A stretch of 64,000 nucleotides of DNA, from the NCBI RefSeq assembly GCF_003075035.1, contig NZ_QCZE01000001.1:2232759-2296758 (forward strand), read 5' to 3'. Positions 17,934 to 27,223 of the stretch are shown piece by piece (positions within the stretch are counted from its first letter, which is position 1; every line of letters begins with the position of its first letter). The translations under genes and the position numbers were made by a program. The notes beneath the pieces were generated by a model that saw nothing but the letters and a program-made list of their open reading frames with translations, was not told the origin of the DNA and ran no database searches. The DNA is from Zobellella maritima. GTDB taxonomy: Bacteria > Pseudomonadota > Gammaproteobacteria > Enterobacterales > Aeromonadaceae.

Positions 17934-17952
17934 TGATACTATTGCTAGCAAT
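17934..17952 (+). promoter_or_regulatory. Extended -10 promoter with palindromic operator, amidohydrolase paralogue B
   Basis: TG-a-TACTAT (17934-17942) is an extended -10, and the palindrome ATTGCTAGCAAT (17941-17952) begins in its last two bases. The predicted start point would fall inside the palindrome, leaving a leader of about 28 bases with AGGGA before the ATG at 17977. The -10/palindrome junction has the same spacing as the two binding-protein promoters 12-14 kb away. Confidence 0.62.
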
Positions 17953-17976
17953 ACATGGGTGATTTAGGGAAGCGAT

Positions 17977-19473
17977 ATGTTTACGACCGGGCTGAGCGCC
18001 GCATATGTAGTGGGATTTGACGGGGCTAAACACGTACTGTGGCGCAACGGACAGGTGGTATTTAAGGGCGATACCATTATATATGTGGGACGAGATTATC
18101 AGGGTAGGGTCGATCGCTGGCACCACTACGGCCAGGCCCTCATCGGCCCAGGCTTTATTGATCTGGACGCGTTGAGCGACCTGGACTCAACAATACTGAC
18201 CTATGACGGCAATGAAGGCTGGCGAATGGGCCGCCAGTGGAGCGAAGACTATCTGGTGGCGGGCCCGCACGAAAGCTACACACCCGAACAAGAACGCTTT
18301 AAATACCGCTATGCCTTTACCCAGCTCATTCGCAATGGCGTTACCACGGCAATGCCCATCACCTCCATGTATTATCGCCAATGGGCCGAGACCTATGATG
18401 AATTCCGCGGCGTAGCCGAAGAAGCTGCAGCCCTTGGTATCAGGGCCTACCTTGGTCCCTGCTATATGAGTGGCATGACCTATTTTACTCGCCAGGGCGA
18501 GCGACGGGCTCACTGGGATGAGCAGAAAGGCTTAAGCGGACTCGCTGAGGCAGAACGCTTTTTTCATAACTACCACAACAGCAACAACGGCTTGATTCAG
18601 GGGGCCTTGTTACCTGACCGCATTGAAACTTGTACACCGGCATTGCTGTCACGCACTGCTGCGCTGAGCCAAGAGCTTGATGCCCCGGTACGCTTACACT
18701 GCTGCCAGTCGGTCACCGAGTTTGAAACTGTGCTTGCGTTACGCGGCCATACCCCCTTAGGCTGGCTGGAATCACTTTCCTTACTTTCTCCCCGAGCCAT
18801 CTTACCTCACGGCATCTACATTAGCGGCCACCCTATGGTTAGCGTTAACAATCAGGATGATATTATCCGCCTGCGAGATTACCAAAGCACCGTAGTGCAC
18901 TGCCCTATTGTATTTGCCCGCGATGGTGAAGCCCTGAACTCCGTTGGCCGATACCTGAAACAAGGGATAAATCTTGCCATGGGGACCGACACCTTCCCGG
19001 CCGATCCCATAGATAACCTCCGACAGGGCTACAACATAGCCCGGTTGCAGGAATTTCCTGAACATCATACCCAGGTGCTGGACTTGTATAACGCAGCCAC
19101 CCTTGGTGGCGCGAGGGCACTGGGCCGGGAAGACCTAGGACGGCTAGCGCCAGGGGCAAAAGCCGATATTACCGTTTTTGATCTTGGCGGTTTTCACATC
19201 GGCCCCCTATTCGATCCAATCAAGAACCTGATCTTGTCGGCCACCGGGAGAGACTGCAAGGCCAGCTTTATCAATGGCCAATGTGTAATGAACGACTTTA
19301 TCGTGCAAGGAAGCGATGAGACAGCGTTGCAAAGACAAGCGTCTGAACAGTATCAGGTATTAATACAGAGTCACAGTCAGCGGGCGTTTGATAATCCGCC
19401 GTGGCGTTCCTTGATTACCCCCACCCTGCCCTATGCCGATGAACAAGGTGCACAAATGCCACTGTGTGATTGA
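17977..19473 (+). CDS. Amidohydrolase-superfamily protein, AtzA/TrzN-like, with altered first metal motif (paralogue B)
   Basis: Protein of 498 residues, homologous to the product at 7291 along its length: IGPGFIDLDALSDLDSTIL, YAFTQLIRNGVTTAMPITS, RAYLGPCYMSGM and GGARALGREDLGRLAPGAKAD. D64 and L66 again occupy the normal HxH positions, while RLHCCQ, LPHGIYISGH and MGTDTFPADP keep later ligand positions. Codons are less GC-rich than in paralogue A, suggesting separate acquisition or different selection. It is driven from the operator-bearing promoter just upstream and diverges from an orphan binding protein. Function unknown; probably hydrolysis or deamination of a nitrogenous compound. Confidence 0.8.
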   Translation: MFTTGLSAAYVVGFDGAKHVLWRNGQVVFKGDTIIYVGRDYQGRVDRWHHYGQALIGPGFIDLDALSDLDSTILTYDGNEGWRMGRQWSEDYLVAGPHESYTPEQERFKYRYAFTQLIRNGVTTAMPITSMYYRQWAETYDEFRGVAEEAAALGIRAYLGPCYMSGMTYFTRQGERRAHWDEQKGLSGLAEAERFFHNYHNSNNGLIQGALLPDRIETCTPALLSRTAALSQELDAPVRLHCCQSVTEFETVLALRGHTPLGWLESLSLLSPRAILPHGIYISGHPMVSVNNQDDIIRLRDYQSTVVHCPIVFARDGEALNSVGRYLKQGINLAMGTDTFPADPIDNLRQGYNIARLQEFPEHHTQVLDLYNAATLGGARALGREDLGRLAPGAKADITVFDLGGFHIGPLFDPIKNLILSATGRDCKASFINGQCVMNDFIVQGSDETALQRQASEQYQVLIQSHSQRAFDNPPWRSLITPTLPYADEQGAQMPLCD

Positions 19474-19605
19474 TGCGTTACCCGAGCAGGATAACAGGGC
19501 TCGTAACATGGCGGGAAACCGGTAACCTATGACACTTCACCCCCCTCTCTGGTGGCCTGATAGCGTGTCTAGATGTCGCATCTCACCCTCGCCCCTGGCC
19601 TGCGG

Positions 19606-20691
19606 TTAGTCCAGCCGTTTCCTGAAACGCCTGGCCGCCACCACCAGTCCCAGCAAGGTAAAGCCCGCCAGCCAGAGGGCGTCGGGCGCCAGCGCCGGCA
19701 GATCCGCATCGCGCAGCAGTATGCCCCGGGCCAGCCGCATGTAATGGGTCGCGGGCAGTCCCTCCGCCAGCCACTGGGCAACCAGCGGCATACCTTCATA
19801 GGGAAACATAAAGCCGGACAGCAGGATCGAGGGGATCAATACAAACACCGTCATCTGCATGGCCTGCAGCTGGCTCTGGGCCAGGGTGGAGATCACCAAC
19901 CCCAGCACCAGGCTGGCGGCAATAAACAGCAGGGTGGCCAGCAACAACTGCAGCGGGCTGCCGTTGAACGGCACGGAGAAAATGAAATAACCCAGGCCGA
20001 GGATGATCACCAGCTGCACCAGGCCGGCGAATATATAGGGGACTATCTTGCCGATCATCAGCTCCATCGGCCGCACCGGGGTGGTGATCAGCAGCTCCAG
20101 GTTGCCCCGCTCCCGCTCGCGGACGATGGCCGAGGCGGTAAACAGCACCATGGTCATGGTCAGGATCACCCCGATCAAGCCGGGGATGATATTGACCGCC
20201 GCCCGCCGCTCCGGATTGAACAACAGAGACACCTCGAAGTTGCCCTGCGGGCGGACCTGGCGCGGATCCTCGGGCAGATTCGCCAGTTGCAGTATGGCAC
20301 TGGCAATCAGGGTATCCGAGCCATCCACCAGCCACTGGCCCAGAGGCCGGTCGTCCTGCCGGCGCCGCTCGAGATCGGCCGGCAGGATCAGCGCCGCCCG
20401 CACCCGGCCGGCGACAATCGCCGTTTCGGCCTCATCCGGGTGAAGGAACCGCTCGCTGAAGGTAATCAGCTGACTGGCGCCCAACCGGGCCACCCATTCC
20501 CGACTCTGGCCGGTGCCGGCCTGATCCACCAGCGCCACCGGGATATCCCGCACCTTGGTATTGATGGCATAACCAAACAGCAACAGCTGGATAAGCGGTA
20601 CCATCACCACCATGGCGAAGGTCAGCCGATCCCGTGACAGCTGGCGAAACTCCTTCATCATCACCGCCTGGATACGTCTCAGGCTGTTCAT
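19606..20691 (-). CDS. ABC-2 type efflux permease (YhhJ/YbhS-like)
   Basis: Inner-membrane protein of 361 residues. One N-terminal helix (MVVMVPLIQLLLFGYAI) is followed by a large periplasmic domain and five helices at the C-terminus, typical of ABC-2 permeases paired with HlyD-type adaptors. IVRERERGNLELLITTPVRP is the characteristic cytoplasmic loop that contacts the ATPase. The ATG at 20691 overlaps the ATPase stop by four bases (ATGA) behind GGGGAG, so translation is coupled. YbhS/YhhJ systems usually use two permeases or a homodimer; only one is encoded here. Confidence 0.9.
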   Translation of the reverse strand: MNSLRRIQAVMMKEFRQLSRDRLTFAMVVMVPLIQLLLFGYAINTKVRDIPVALVDQAGTGQSREWVARLGASQLITFSERFLHPDEAETAIVAGRVRAALILPADLERRRQDDRPLGQWLVDGSDTLIASAILQLANLPEDPRQVRPQGNFEVSLLFNPERRAAVNIIPGLIGVILTMTMVLFTASAIVRERERGNLELLITTPVRPMELMIGKIVPYIFAGLVQLVIILGLGYFIFSVPFNGSPLQLLLATLLFIAASLVLGLVISTLAQSQLQAMQMTVFVLIPSILLSGFMFPYEGMPLVAQWLAEGLPATHYMRLARGILLRDADLPALAPDALWLAGFTLLGLVVAARRFRKRLD

Positions 20692-21620
20692 GGTCTCCCC
20701 CGCCCGCCGGTACAGCTGACAAATACATCTTCCAGGTTGGGACGTACCCGGTTGATCTCGGCCCCGGCCAGCAGCTCCGGCAGGCGCTGCCGCAGCCAAC
20801 CGGCCGGGTCATCAATCTGCGCCGCCACCAGCACCCGTAGTCTCAACCCCAGCTGGGCAACGGAACGCACACCGTCCAACGCCAACAGCCGGGTTTTCAG
20901 CTCGCGCAAGCCGGGGACGGCCACTTCCAGCACGCTGACCCCCATGTCGGTCATCAGTTGCTCCGGGGAACCATCAGCGCGCTTGACACCGTTTTCCAGG
21001 ATGGCCAACCCATGACAGCGCTCGGCTTCATCCATATAGTGGGTGCTCACCAGTATGCTGGTGCCGCCTTCGCACAGATCAAACAGTTTCTCCCAGAAAT
21101 CCCGCCGGTTCTCCGGATCCACCGCCGAAGTCGGTTCGTCGAGTAACAGCAGGTCCGGCCGGTGCAAGGTGGCGGCGGCCAGTGCCAGTCGCTGTTTCTG
21201 GCCACCGCTCAGGGTGCCCGCATAACGACGGGACAGGGACTCCAGCTCATAGCTGCCCAGCAGTTCGCGAATACGATCGCGGGCAGCCTTGGCCCCCAGG
21301 CCGTAGACCTGGCCGACAAAGGCCAGGTTTTCCTGCACCGACAGGTCCTCATAGAGGGAAAACTTCTGGGTCATATAACCGACCCGGCGACGCAGGGCTT
21401 CGGCCTGCTCGGGGATGGCCAGCCCCAGCACGGCCATCTCGCCGGCAGTGGGCAACAACAGGCCGGTCAGCATGCGGATACAGGTCGACTTGCCGCTGCC
21501 GTTGGGACCGAGGAAGCCGTAAATGGTGCCGCCGGGAATAGTCAGATCCAGCCGGTCAACGGCGACAAGCTCGCCGAAACGACGGGTCAGCCCCCGGGTA
21601 CGAATGGCCGGCTCACTCAT
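20688..21620 (-). CDS. ABC exporter ATP-binding protein
   Basis: ATPase of 310 residues with Walker A GPNGSGKST, Q-loop YMTQKFSLYEDLSV, signature LSGGQKQRLALAAATLHRP, Walker B LLLLDEPTSAVD and the H-loop STHYMDEAERC. A C-terminal extension of about 85 residues is usual in ABC-2 exporter ATPases. I prefer the ATG at 21620, eight bases after GGAGGT; an in-frame ATG two codons earlier is too close to that site. It overlaps the adaptor gene by eight bases. It powers drug or small-molecule efflux together with its neighbours. Confidence 0.92.
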   Translation of the reverse strand: MSEPAIRTRGLTRRFGELVAVDRLDLTIPGGTIYGFLGPNGSGKSTCIRMLTGLLLPTAGEMAVLGLAIPEQAEALRRRVGYMTQKFSLYEDLSVQENLAFVGQVYGLGAKAARDRIRELLGSYELESLSRRYAGTLSGGQKQRLALAAATLHRPDLLLLDEPTSAVDPENRRDFWEKLFDLCEGGTSILVSTHYMDEAERCHGLAILENGVKRADGSPEQLMTDMGVSVLEVAVPGLRELKTRLLALDGVRSVAQLGLRLRVLVAAQIDDPAGWLRQRLPELLAGAEINRVRPNLEDVFVSCTGGRGRP

Positions 21621-22578
21621 CAGCATATACCTCCGGCAAGGCTTGGGCCGGGATCCCGGAAGGCAGCCCCGCAGCGTGAGCGGGCAGCTGTACCTTGACC
21701 AGATACATGAGCCGGCTGCGTTCACCCTCGGTCAGGGCATAATAGGGGCTGAATGCCGGCTCGGTGGCTATCCAGCTTAAACGACCATCATAAGGCGCCT
21801 CGATGCCGTCTACCCATACCCGCAGCGCATCACCAATGTGGAGTCCGGTGCGCTTATTGGCCGGCACATAGATACGGGCATAGGGTGCGCCCTCAGCCTG
21901 CAGCACCGCCACGACCGCGCCCCTGGCTACCCGATCGCCTACCTGATAGGGCAGGCTTTCCAGGATACCGGCCCGGCTGGCATGCACGGCAAGTTCATCC
22001 AGGTGATAGCGGGACAGGGCCAGTTCGGCCTGGATGGCATCCCGGGCCGCGTAGGCGGCATCGATATCTTCGATCCGGTTACCCGCCACCTGCCTGGCCA
22101 GCCGCTGCCGGGCACCCTCTATCCTGGCCTGAAGCTGATCATGGTCGGCCCGCACCCGGTCCAGTTCGGCCTGGCTCGCCAGCCGGCGGGCCGCCAGGGT
22201 GCGGATACGTCCCAGGTTACGTGCCGCCTCCGGCAACAATGCCTGAAACCGGGCCAGCTCGGCGCGGGACGCCTTGATATCCTCGGCCCGGGCGCCCGCC
22301 AACAGCCGGGCCAACTCAGCCTCGACCTGGCGCAGCCGGGCCTGCTGGCGATTCAGTTCAAGCTGCTGGCGGGCGTCATCAAGACGCACCAGCAACTCCC
22401 CGGCAGCAACCCTTGCTCCCTCCGCCACCGGTAGCTCAAGCACCAGCTCGTCGGCGGTGGCGGTCAGCTCGATACGATCCCGCTCCAGGGTACCGAGCCA
22501 GCGCTCATCCGGAACAGGCCCACAGGCAGCGAGCAAGAAACTGAAAATCCACAGGACCAGGCAAAGCGAATACGGCAT
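21613..22578 (-). CDS. HlyD-family periplasmic adaptor, lipoprotein
   Basis: Membrane-fusion protein of 321 residues. The N-terminus is a lipoprotein signal with lipobox LLAACG, so it is anchored by lipid rather than by a transmembrane helix. A split lipoyl domain (LELPVAEGARVAAGELLVRLDD and later ESLPYQVGDRVARGAVV) flanks a long coiled-coil hairpin around residues 70-175. It is the first gene of the adaptor-ATPase-permease operon. The ATG at 22578 is preferred; a TTG lies four codons upstream. No outer-membrane channel gene is adjacent. Confidence 0.88.
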   Translation of the reverse strand: MPYSLCLVLWIFSFLLAACGPVPDERWLGTLERDRIELTATADELVLELPVAEGARVAAGELLVRLDDARQQLELNRQQARLRQVEAELARLLAGARAEDIKASRAELARFQALLPEAARNLGRIRTLAARRLASQAELDRVRADHDQLQARIEGARQRLARQVAGNRIEDIDAAYAARDAIQAELALSRYHLDELAVHASRAGILESLPYQVGDRVARGAVVAVLQAEGAPYARIYVPANKRTGLHIGDALRVWVDGIEAPYDGRLSWIATEPAFSPYYALTEGERSRLMYLVKVQLPAHAAGLPSGIPAQALPEVYADE

Positions 22579-22755
22579 ATCAGTGTCCAATGAAGCTTAT
22601 GGGTTGAGCTTAGCCGAAGTGTGCGAGGGATTGATTGCGATGGATCAGGATTGGCTGCAATGAGCCGGCTGCGCAGCACAGCGTTATGCCTGAAGAGGCC
22701 CGGTTGTTGACAATGGGCTCACATCAAGGGGGTAAAGGCGATCATACCAAGGAAT

Positions 22756-22778
22756 GTTCCCACGCTGAGCGTGGGAAC
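22756..22778. repeat. REP-like palindrome downstream of fghA
   Basis: GTTCCCACGC-tga-GCGTGGGAAC is a perfect 10-base-pair stem with a three-base loop, 14 bases past the fghA stop. It belongs to the same family as the copies at 51306, 51368, 52057 and 63618. There is no T run, so mRNA 3'-end protection is more likely than intrinsic termination. Confidence 0.75.
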
Positions 22779-22792
22779 CAGTGCCAGGGGTG

Positions 22793-23632
22793 TTAGTGGT
22801 TGGCCAGGTGCTCTGCGTGAAAGCGCAGGTGATCCTCGATAAAGCTGGCAATAAAGTAATAGCTGTGATCGTAACCGGGCTGCATACGCAGGGTGAGGGC
22901 CGCGCCCGCCTGCTCGGCGGCCTGGGCCAGCGCCTGGGGCTTGAGTTGCTCGGCCAGAAAATTGTCTGCTTCACCCTGATCCACCAGGATCGGCAATGTG
23001 CAGCCATGCTCTTTCAGCAACAGGCTGGCGTCATACCGGGCCCAGGCCTGCCTGTCGTCCCCCAGATAGGCACCCAGCGCCTTGTGGCCCCAGGGGCAGT
23101 CGCTCGGGTTGGAGATGGGTGCGAAAGCCGAGACCGACACAAACCGCTCGGGATTGCGCAGCGCCAGCACCAGGGCACCGTGCCCCCCCATGGAATGACC
23201 GCTGATGGCGCGGCGACCATCCAGCGGCAGCTCGGCCTCCACCAGCGCCGGCAATTCGCTCAGCACATAGTCATACATATGGTAGTGGCGACTCCAGGGA
23301 GCCTGAGTGGCATTGACATAGAAGCCGGCACCCAGACCCAGATCATAGGCACCGTTTTCATCATCGGCCACGCCTTCGCCACGGGGGCTGGTATCGGGGA
23401 TGATCAACGCCACTCCCAACTCGGCCGCCACCCGCTGGGCGCCTGCCTTGCTGGAAAAGTTTTCATCGCTGCAGGTCAGGCCCGACAGCCAGTAAACGGC
23501 GGGCACCTTGCCCTGCTCCGCCTGGGGCGGCAGAAACACCGAAAACTGCATGGAGCAGTTAAGGGCGGCGGAGTCGTGCTGGTAGCGGATTTGGCGACCG
23601 CCAAAGCTTTTTTGCTCTTGTATCAGTTGCAT
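22793..23632 (-). CDS. fghA: S-formylglutathione hydrolase
   Basis: Esterase-D family serine hydrolase of 279 residues; it hydrolyses S-formylglutathione to formate and glutathione, the second step of formaldehyde oxidation. The nucleophile elbow is [10 protein letters not shown] near residue 147. The catalytic Asp and His are expected in [10 protein letters not shown] and [17 protein letters not shown]. The N-terminal segment [25 protein letters not shown] is family-typical. It lies downstream of the glutathione-dependent dehydrogenase on the same strand, separated by an inverted-repeat element. Confidence 0.95.
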   Translation of the reverse strand: MQLIQEQKSFGGRQIRYQHDSAALNCSMQFSVFLPPQAEQGKVPAVYWLSGLTCSDENFSSKAGAQRVAAELGVALIIPDTSPRGEGVADDENGAYDLGLGAGFYVNATQAPWSRHYHMYDYVLSELPALVEAELPLDGRRAISGHSMGGHGALVLALRNPERFVSVSAFAPISNPSDCPWGHKALGAYLGDDRQAWARYDASLLLKEHGCTLPILVDQGEADNFLAEQLKPQALAQAAEQAGAALTLRMQPGYDHSYYFIASFIEDHLRFHAEHLANH

Positions 23633-23648
23633 TATTTCCCCTTCGGGG

Positions 23649-23761
23649 AGCTGTAAGCTTCAAGCCATCAGCTGTAAGGCGCCCTGTACGGCTTGCAGGC
23701 AAACGCCGTGCCTGCAAGCCACCATGTTTGTCTTACAGCTTAAAACTGACGGCTTACAGCT
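23649..23761. repeat. Nested inverted repeats between adhC and fghA
   Basis: AGCTGTAAG occurs at 23649-23657 and (as GCTGTAAG) at 23671-23678, with its inverse CTTACAGCT at 23732-23740 and 23753-23761. Inside them is an 11-base-pair stem GGCTTGCAGGC (23690-23700) / GCCTGCAAGCC (23710-23720). Nearly the whole intergenic gap can fold. It is a different family from the TTCCCACGC repeats. Confidence 0.65.
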
Positions 23762-23771
23762 GCCTTTAAGT

Positions 23772-24899
<1,128 letters not shown>

Positions 24900-24909
24900 T
24901 TAACTCCCG

Positions 24910-24928
24910 TTATTTGCAGTGCAATAAA
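24910..24928. promoter_or_regulatory. Candidate LysR operator in the adhC/LysR divergent region
   Basis: TTATTTGCAGTGCAATAAA is an imperfect inverted repeat (six of eight positions pair around a three-base centre) 13 bases upstream of the adhC start. Its size and symmetry suit a LysR-family site. It lies in the 170-base gap between adhC and the divergent regulator. Nothing else in the gap stands out. Confidence 0.3.
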
Positions 24929-25066
24929 TATAGTGGCCGGTGGCCGACGGGCAAGGAAGCATGCCTGATCCCGTGCCGAGCCACGACCGATAGCGCCATT
25001 GTATTACGTCGACGACTGATGATAATGGGGGGATACGAAAATGATTTTTACATCTGGGTAATAATG

Positions 25067-25939
25067 ATGAAGTGGGAAGGACTCAACGAATTTGTCTATG
25101 TGGTGGAAACCGAGAGTTTTACCGCCGCCGCCAGGCGGCTGGAAGTCTCGGTAGCCCATGTCAGCCGGCGCATCAACCAGCTGGAGGACAGGCTCGGTGC
25201 CAAACTGCTGTACCGTACCACCCGCAAGCTCCGGCTGACCGAAGTCGGTCAGGTTTATTACCACCATGCCCGTAAAGTCCTGGATGATCTGGCCGAAGCC
25301 GAGCGGGCGGTGATGGCGATGGAAGGCAAACCCACCGGCACACTGCGTATCACTGCGCCCGTCTATTACGGTGAGCGCTTCCTCGCGCCCCTGGTCAACG
25401 ATTTCCTGCTGCTCTATCCGCAACTGGAGCTGGAACTGATGCTCACCAACCAGGCGGTCGATCTGGTGGAAAAAGGCTTTGATCTGGCGATCCGCCTGGG
25501 TACCCTCGACTCCTCCAGCATGATGTGCCGCAAGCTTGCCCGGCGGACCCAGTATCTGTGCGCCTCCCCCGGCTACCTCGCCCGCCATGGCACCCCTCAC
25601 ACCCTGACCGAACTGGCACATCATCAGTGCCTGGCGGGCAGCCTGGATCACTGGCGCCTGGTGGAAGACGGCAAGCCCAAAAACCTGCGCCTGGGATCCG
25701 GCTGGCACTGCAACTCGGGATTGGCACTGAAAGACGCGGCATTAAAGGGCATCGGCATAGTGCAACTGCCCGATTACTACGTGCAGGAGGAACTGCGACA
25801 GGGCACCCTGGTCAGCCTGCTGGAGGAATACCGGCTTCCCGATGACGGCGTCTGGGTACTCTATCCCCATAATCGCCATCTGTCGCCCAAGGTACGGCTG
25901 CTGGTGGATTACCTGGTCGCCCGCCTGGGCAAGAAATAG
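25067..25939 (+). CDS. LysR-family transcriptional regulator
   Basis: Regulator of 290 residues. The N-terminal winged helix-turn-helix is clear (MKWEGLNEFVYVVETESFT, then VSVAHVSRRINQLEDRLGAKLL), followed by the periplasmic-binding-like effector domain (GTLRITAPVYYGERFLAPLV). ATG-ATG at 25064/25067 is the domain-consistent start; an in-frame extension to 24914 would run into the adhC control region. It diverges from adhC-fghA, the common place for the formaldehyde-detoxification regulator. It converges on fliA with six bases between stops. Confidence 0.87.
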   Translation: MKWEGLNEFVYVVETESFTAAARRLEVSVAHVSRRINQLEDRLGAKLLYRTTRKLRLTEVGQVYYHHARKVLDDLAEAERAVMAMEGKPTGTLRITAPVYYGERFLAPLVNDFLLLYPQLELELMLTNQAVDLVEKGFDLAIRLGTLDSSSMMCRKLARRTQYLCASPGYLARHGTPHTLTELAHHQCLAGSLDHWRLVEDGKPKNLRLGSGWHCNSGLALKDAALKGIGIVQLPDYYVQEELRQGTLVSLLEEYRLPDDGVWVLYPHNRHLSPKVRLLVDYLVARLGKK

Positions 25940-25945
25940 CCGGCC

Positions 25946-26644
25946 CTATTCGCCGTCCAGCAGCCGGGCCCGCAGCCGGCTGACCGCCTGACTGTGCAGC
26001 TGGCATACCCGGGACTCGCTCACCCCGAGCACGGCACCGATTTCCTTGAGGTTAAGTTCTTCCTGATAATACAGGGCCATCAACAGCTTTTCCCGTTCCG
26101 GCAGGGCCTCAATCGCTGCCATCAGCCGCTGCCTTTGCTCTCCCTCGAGCAGGGCCGCAACCGGCGATGCCTGACCCTGCCCATCATCGCTGAACGGCTC
26201 CTCACCCAGCTCCTCATAGGGCAGCAGCTGACCATTGTTGGTGTCGTTGAGCAACTGCTGATAATCCCGCAGGCTGATCCCGAGCTCGGCGGCGATTTCC
26301 CGTTCTTCCGGTGGTCGTCCCAGACGTTGCTCCAGCCGGTGCACGCAGGCATCCACAGCGCGGCCACCACGCCGTACGCTGCGCGGCAACCAGTCACGGG
26401 TGCGCAGCTCATCGATCATGGCGCCGCGGACCCGTTGACTGGCAAAGGTGGTAAAGCTGGCACCGGCGCCGGCATCGAAGCGTCCGAAGGCGTCGAGCAG
26501 TCCCACCATACCGGCCTGGATCAGGTCATCCAGCTCTATGCTGGCCGGCAGCCGGACCTGCAGCGCCAGCGCCTGCCGTCTGACCATGGGATAATACTGC
26601 TCCAGCAGTATCCCCTGACTCATTTTGCCCTGTGCCGTGTACAT
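25946..26644 (-). CDS. fliA: Flagellar sigma factor sigma-28
   Basis: Alternative sigma factor of 232 residues. Region 2 is ELDDLIQAGMVGLLDAFGRFD with FTTFASQRVRGAMIDELR. Region 3 contains RRPPEEREIAAELGI-like sequence (GRPPEEREIAAELGI), and region 4 ends NLKEIGAVLGVSESRVCQLHSQA. It directs transcription of late flagellar genes; its recognition sequence is visible before motA, fliD and fliC. The start is the ATG at 26644 behind AGAGGTAA. It stands alone at the end of the flhBAE direction, 144 bases from flhE. The anti-sigma gene flgM is not in the window. Confidence 0.96.
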   Translation of the reverse strand: MYTAQGKMSQGILLEQYYPMVRRQALALQVRLPASIELDDLIQAGMVGLLDAFGRFDAGAGASFTTFASQRVRGAMIDELRTRDWLPRSVRRGGRAVDACVHRLEQRLGRPPEEREIAAELGISLRDYQQLLNDTNNGQLLPYEELGEEPFSDDGQGQASPVAALLEGEQRQRLMAAIEALPEREKLLMALYYQEELNLKEIGAVLGVSESRVCQLHSQAVSRLRARLLDGE

Positions 26645-26716
26645 GCTGTTACCTCTAGACGGCCCCCATGCCGGGAGGCCTGGCTGTCATGATATTCTTA
26701 TCTGTTACTCGTCCCA

Positions 26717-26743
26717 TTATCGGCAGCCATGCCGATTTATAAT
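26717..26743 (-). promoter_or_regulatory. Possible sigma-28 promoter upstream of fliA
   Basis: On the minus strand a perfect GCCGATAA -10 element lies about 73 bases before the fliA start. The matching -35 position reads ATTATAAA, only loosely like TAAAGTTT. Autoregulation of fliA by FliA is known in enterics, so the site is plausible but weaker than the three others here. Confidence 0.35.
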
Positions 26744-26788
26744 TTCCAAACAGACCCCATTATTGGTGGTTATTCCCGCCGTCAGCGC

Positions 26789-27223
26789 TCAGCGGTAGTT
26801 GAGGATCAGCTGCAGGCCCTGTACCGTCACCGCCTGGCGTTCACCCGGCGGCAATGCAAACCGAAACCGCAGAGGTACTTCCAGGCGCAGTCCGCTCGTG
26901 TCCGGAGCGCCCTCGGCGGCAGACAAGGCGATGCAGCGCTCGTCCTGACACAGCCAGGCCTGCAGCTGACGCCCGGTCGGAAGCTGATAACGCCAGCTCA
27001 GGCTCACCAGCCGCCGTCCGGCAAGCGACGCCGGCTCGGGTACCACCAGCGCCGCCGACACATATTGCCGCCCGGGCACCGCCACCCGCACCGCCGGGGC
27101 CTGCAATACCCAGCTGCCGGCGGCGGCCACGGCTCCGGTCGCCGTCAACAGTGTCGTCAGGAACAACAGGGGCAGCCATAGTCTCGGCCAGGATGCCGGT
27201 TTCAGGGCATGGTGCAGGCTCAT
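26789..27223 (-). CDS. flhE: Flagellar protein FlhE
   Basis: Small secreted protein of 144 residues with an N-terminal hydrophobic signal (LWLPLLFLTTLLTATGAVAAAG). The C-terminal half carries FlhE hallmarks: SLSWRYQLP, WLCQDERCIAL with two cysteines able to form a disulfide, PLRFRFALPPG and a terminal LILNYR. The ATG overlaps the flhA stop (ATGA), so it is the third gene of flhBAE as in enterics. FlhE is periplasmic and is thought to regulate proton leakage and gating of the flagellar export apparatus. Residues are diverged but pattern and position agree. Confidence 0.85.
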   Translation of the reverse strand: MSLHHALKPASWPRLWLPLLFLTTLLTATGAVAAAGSWVLQAPAVRVAVPGRQYVSAALVVPEPASLAGRRLVSLSWRYQLPTGRQLQAWLCQDERCIALSAAEGAPDTSGLRLEVPLRFRFALPPGERQAVTVQGLQLILNYR

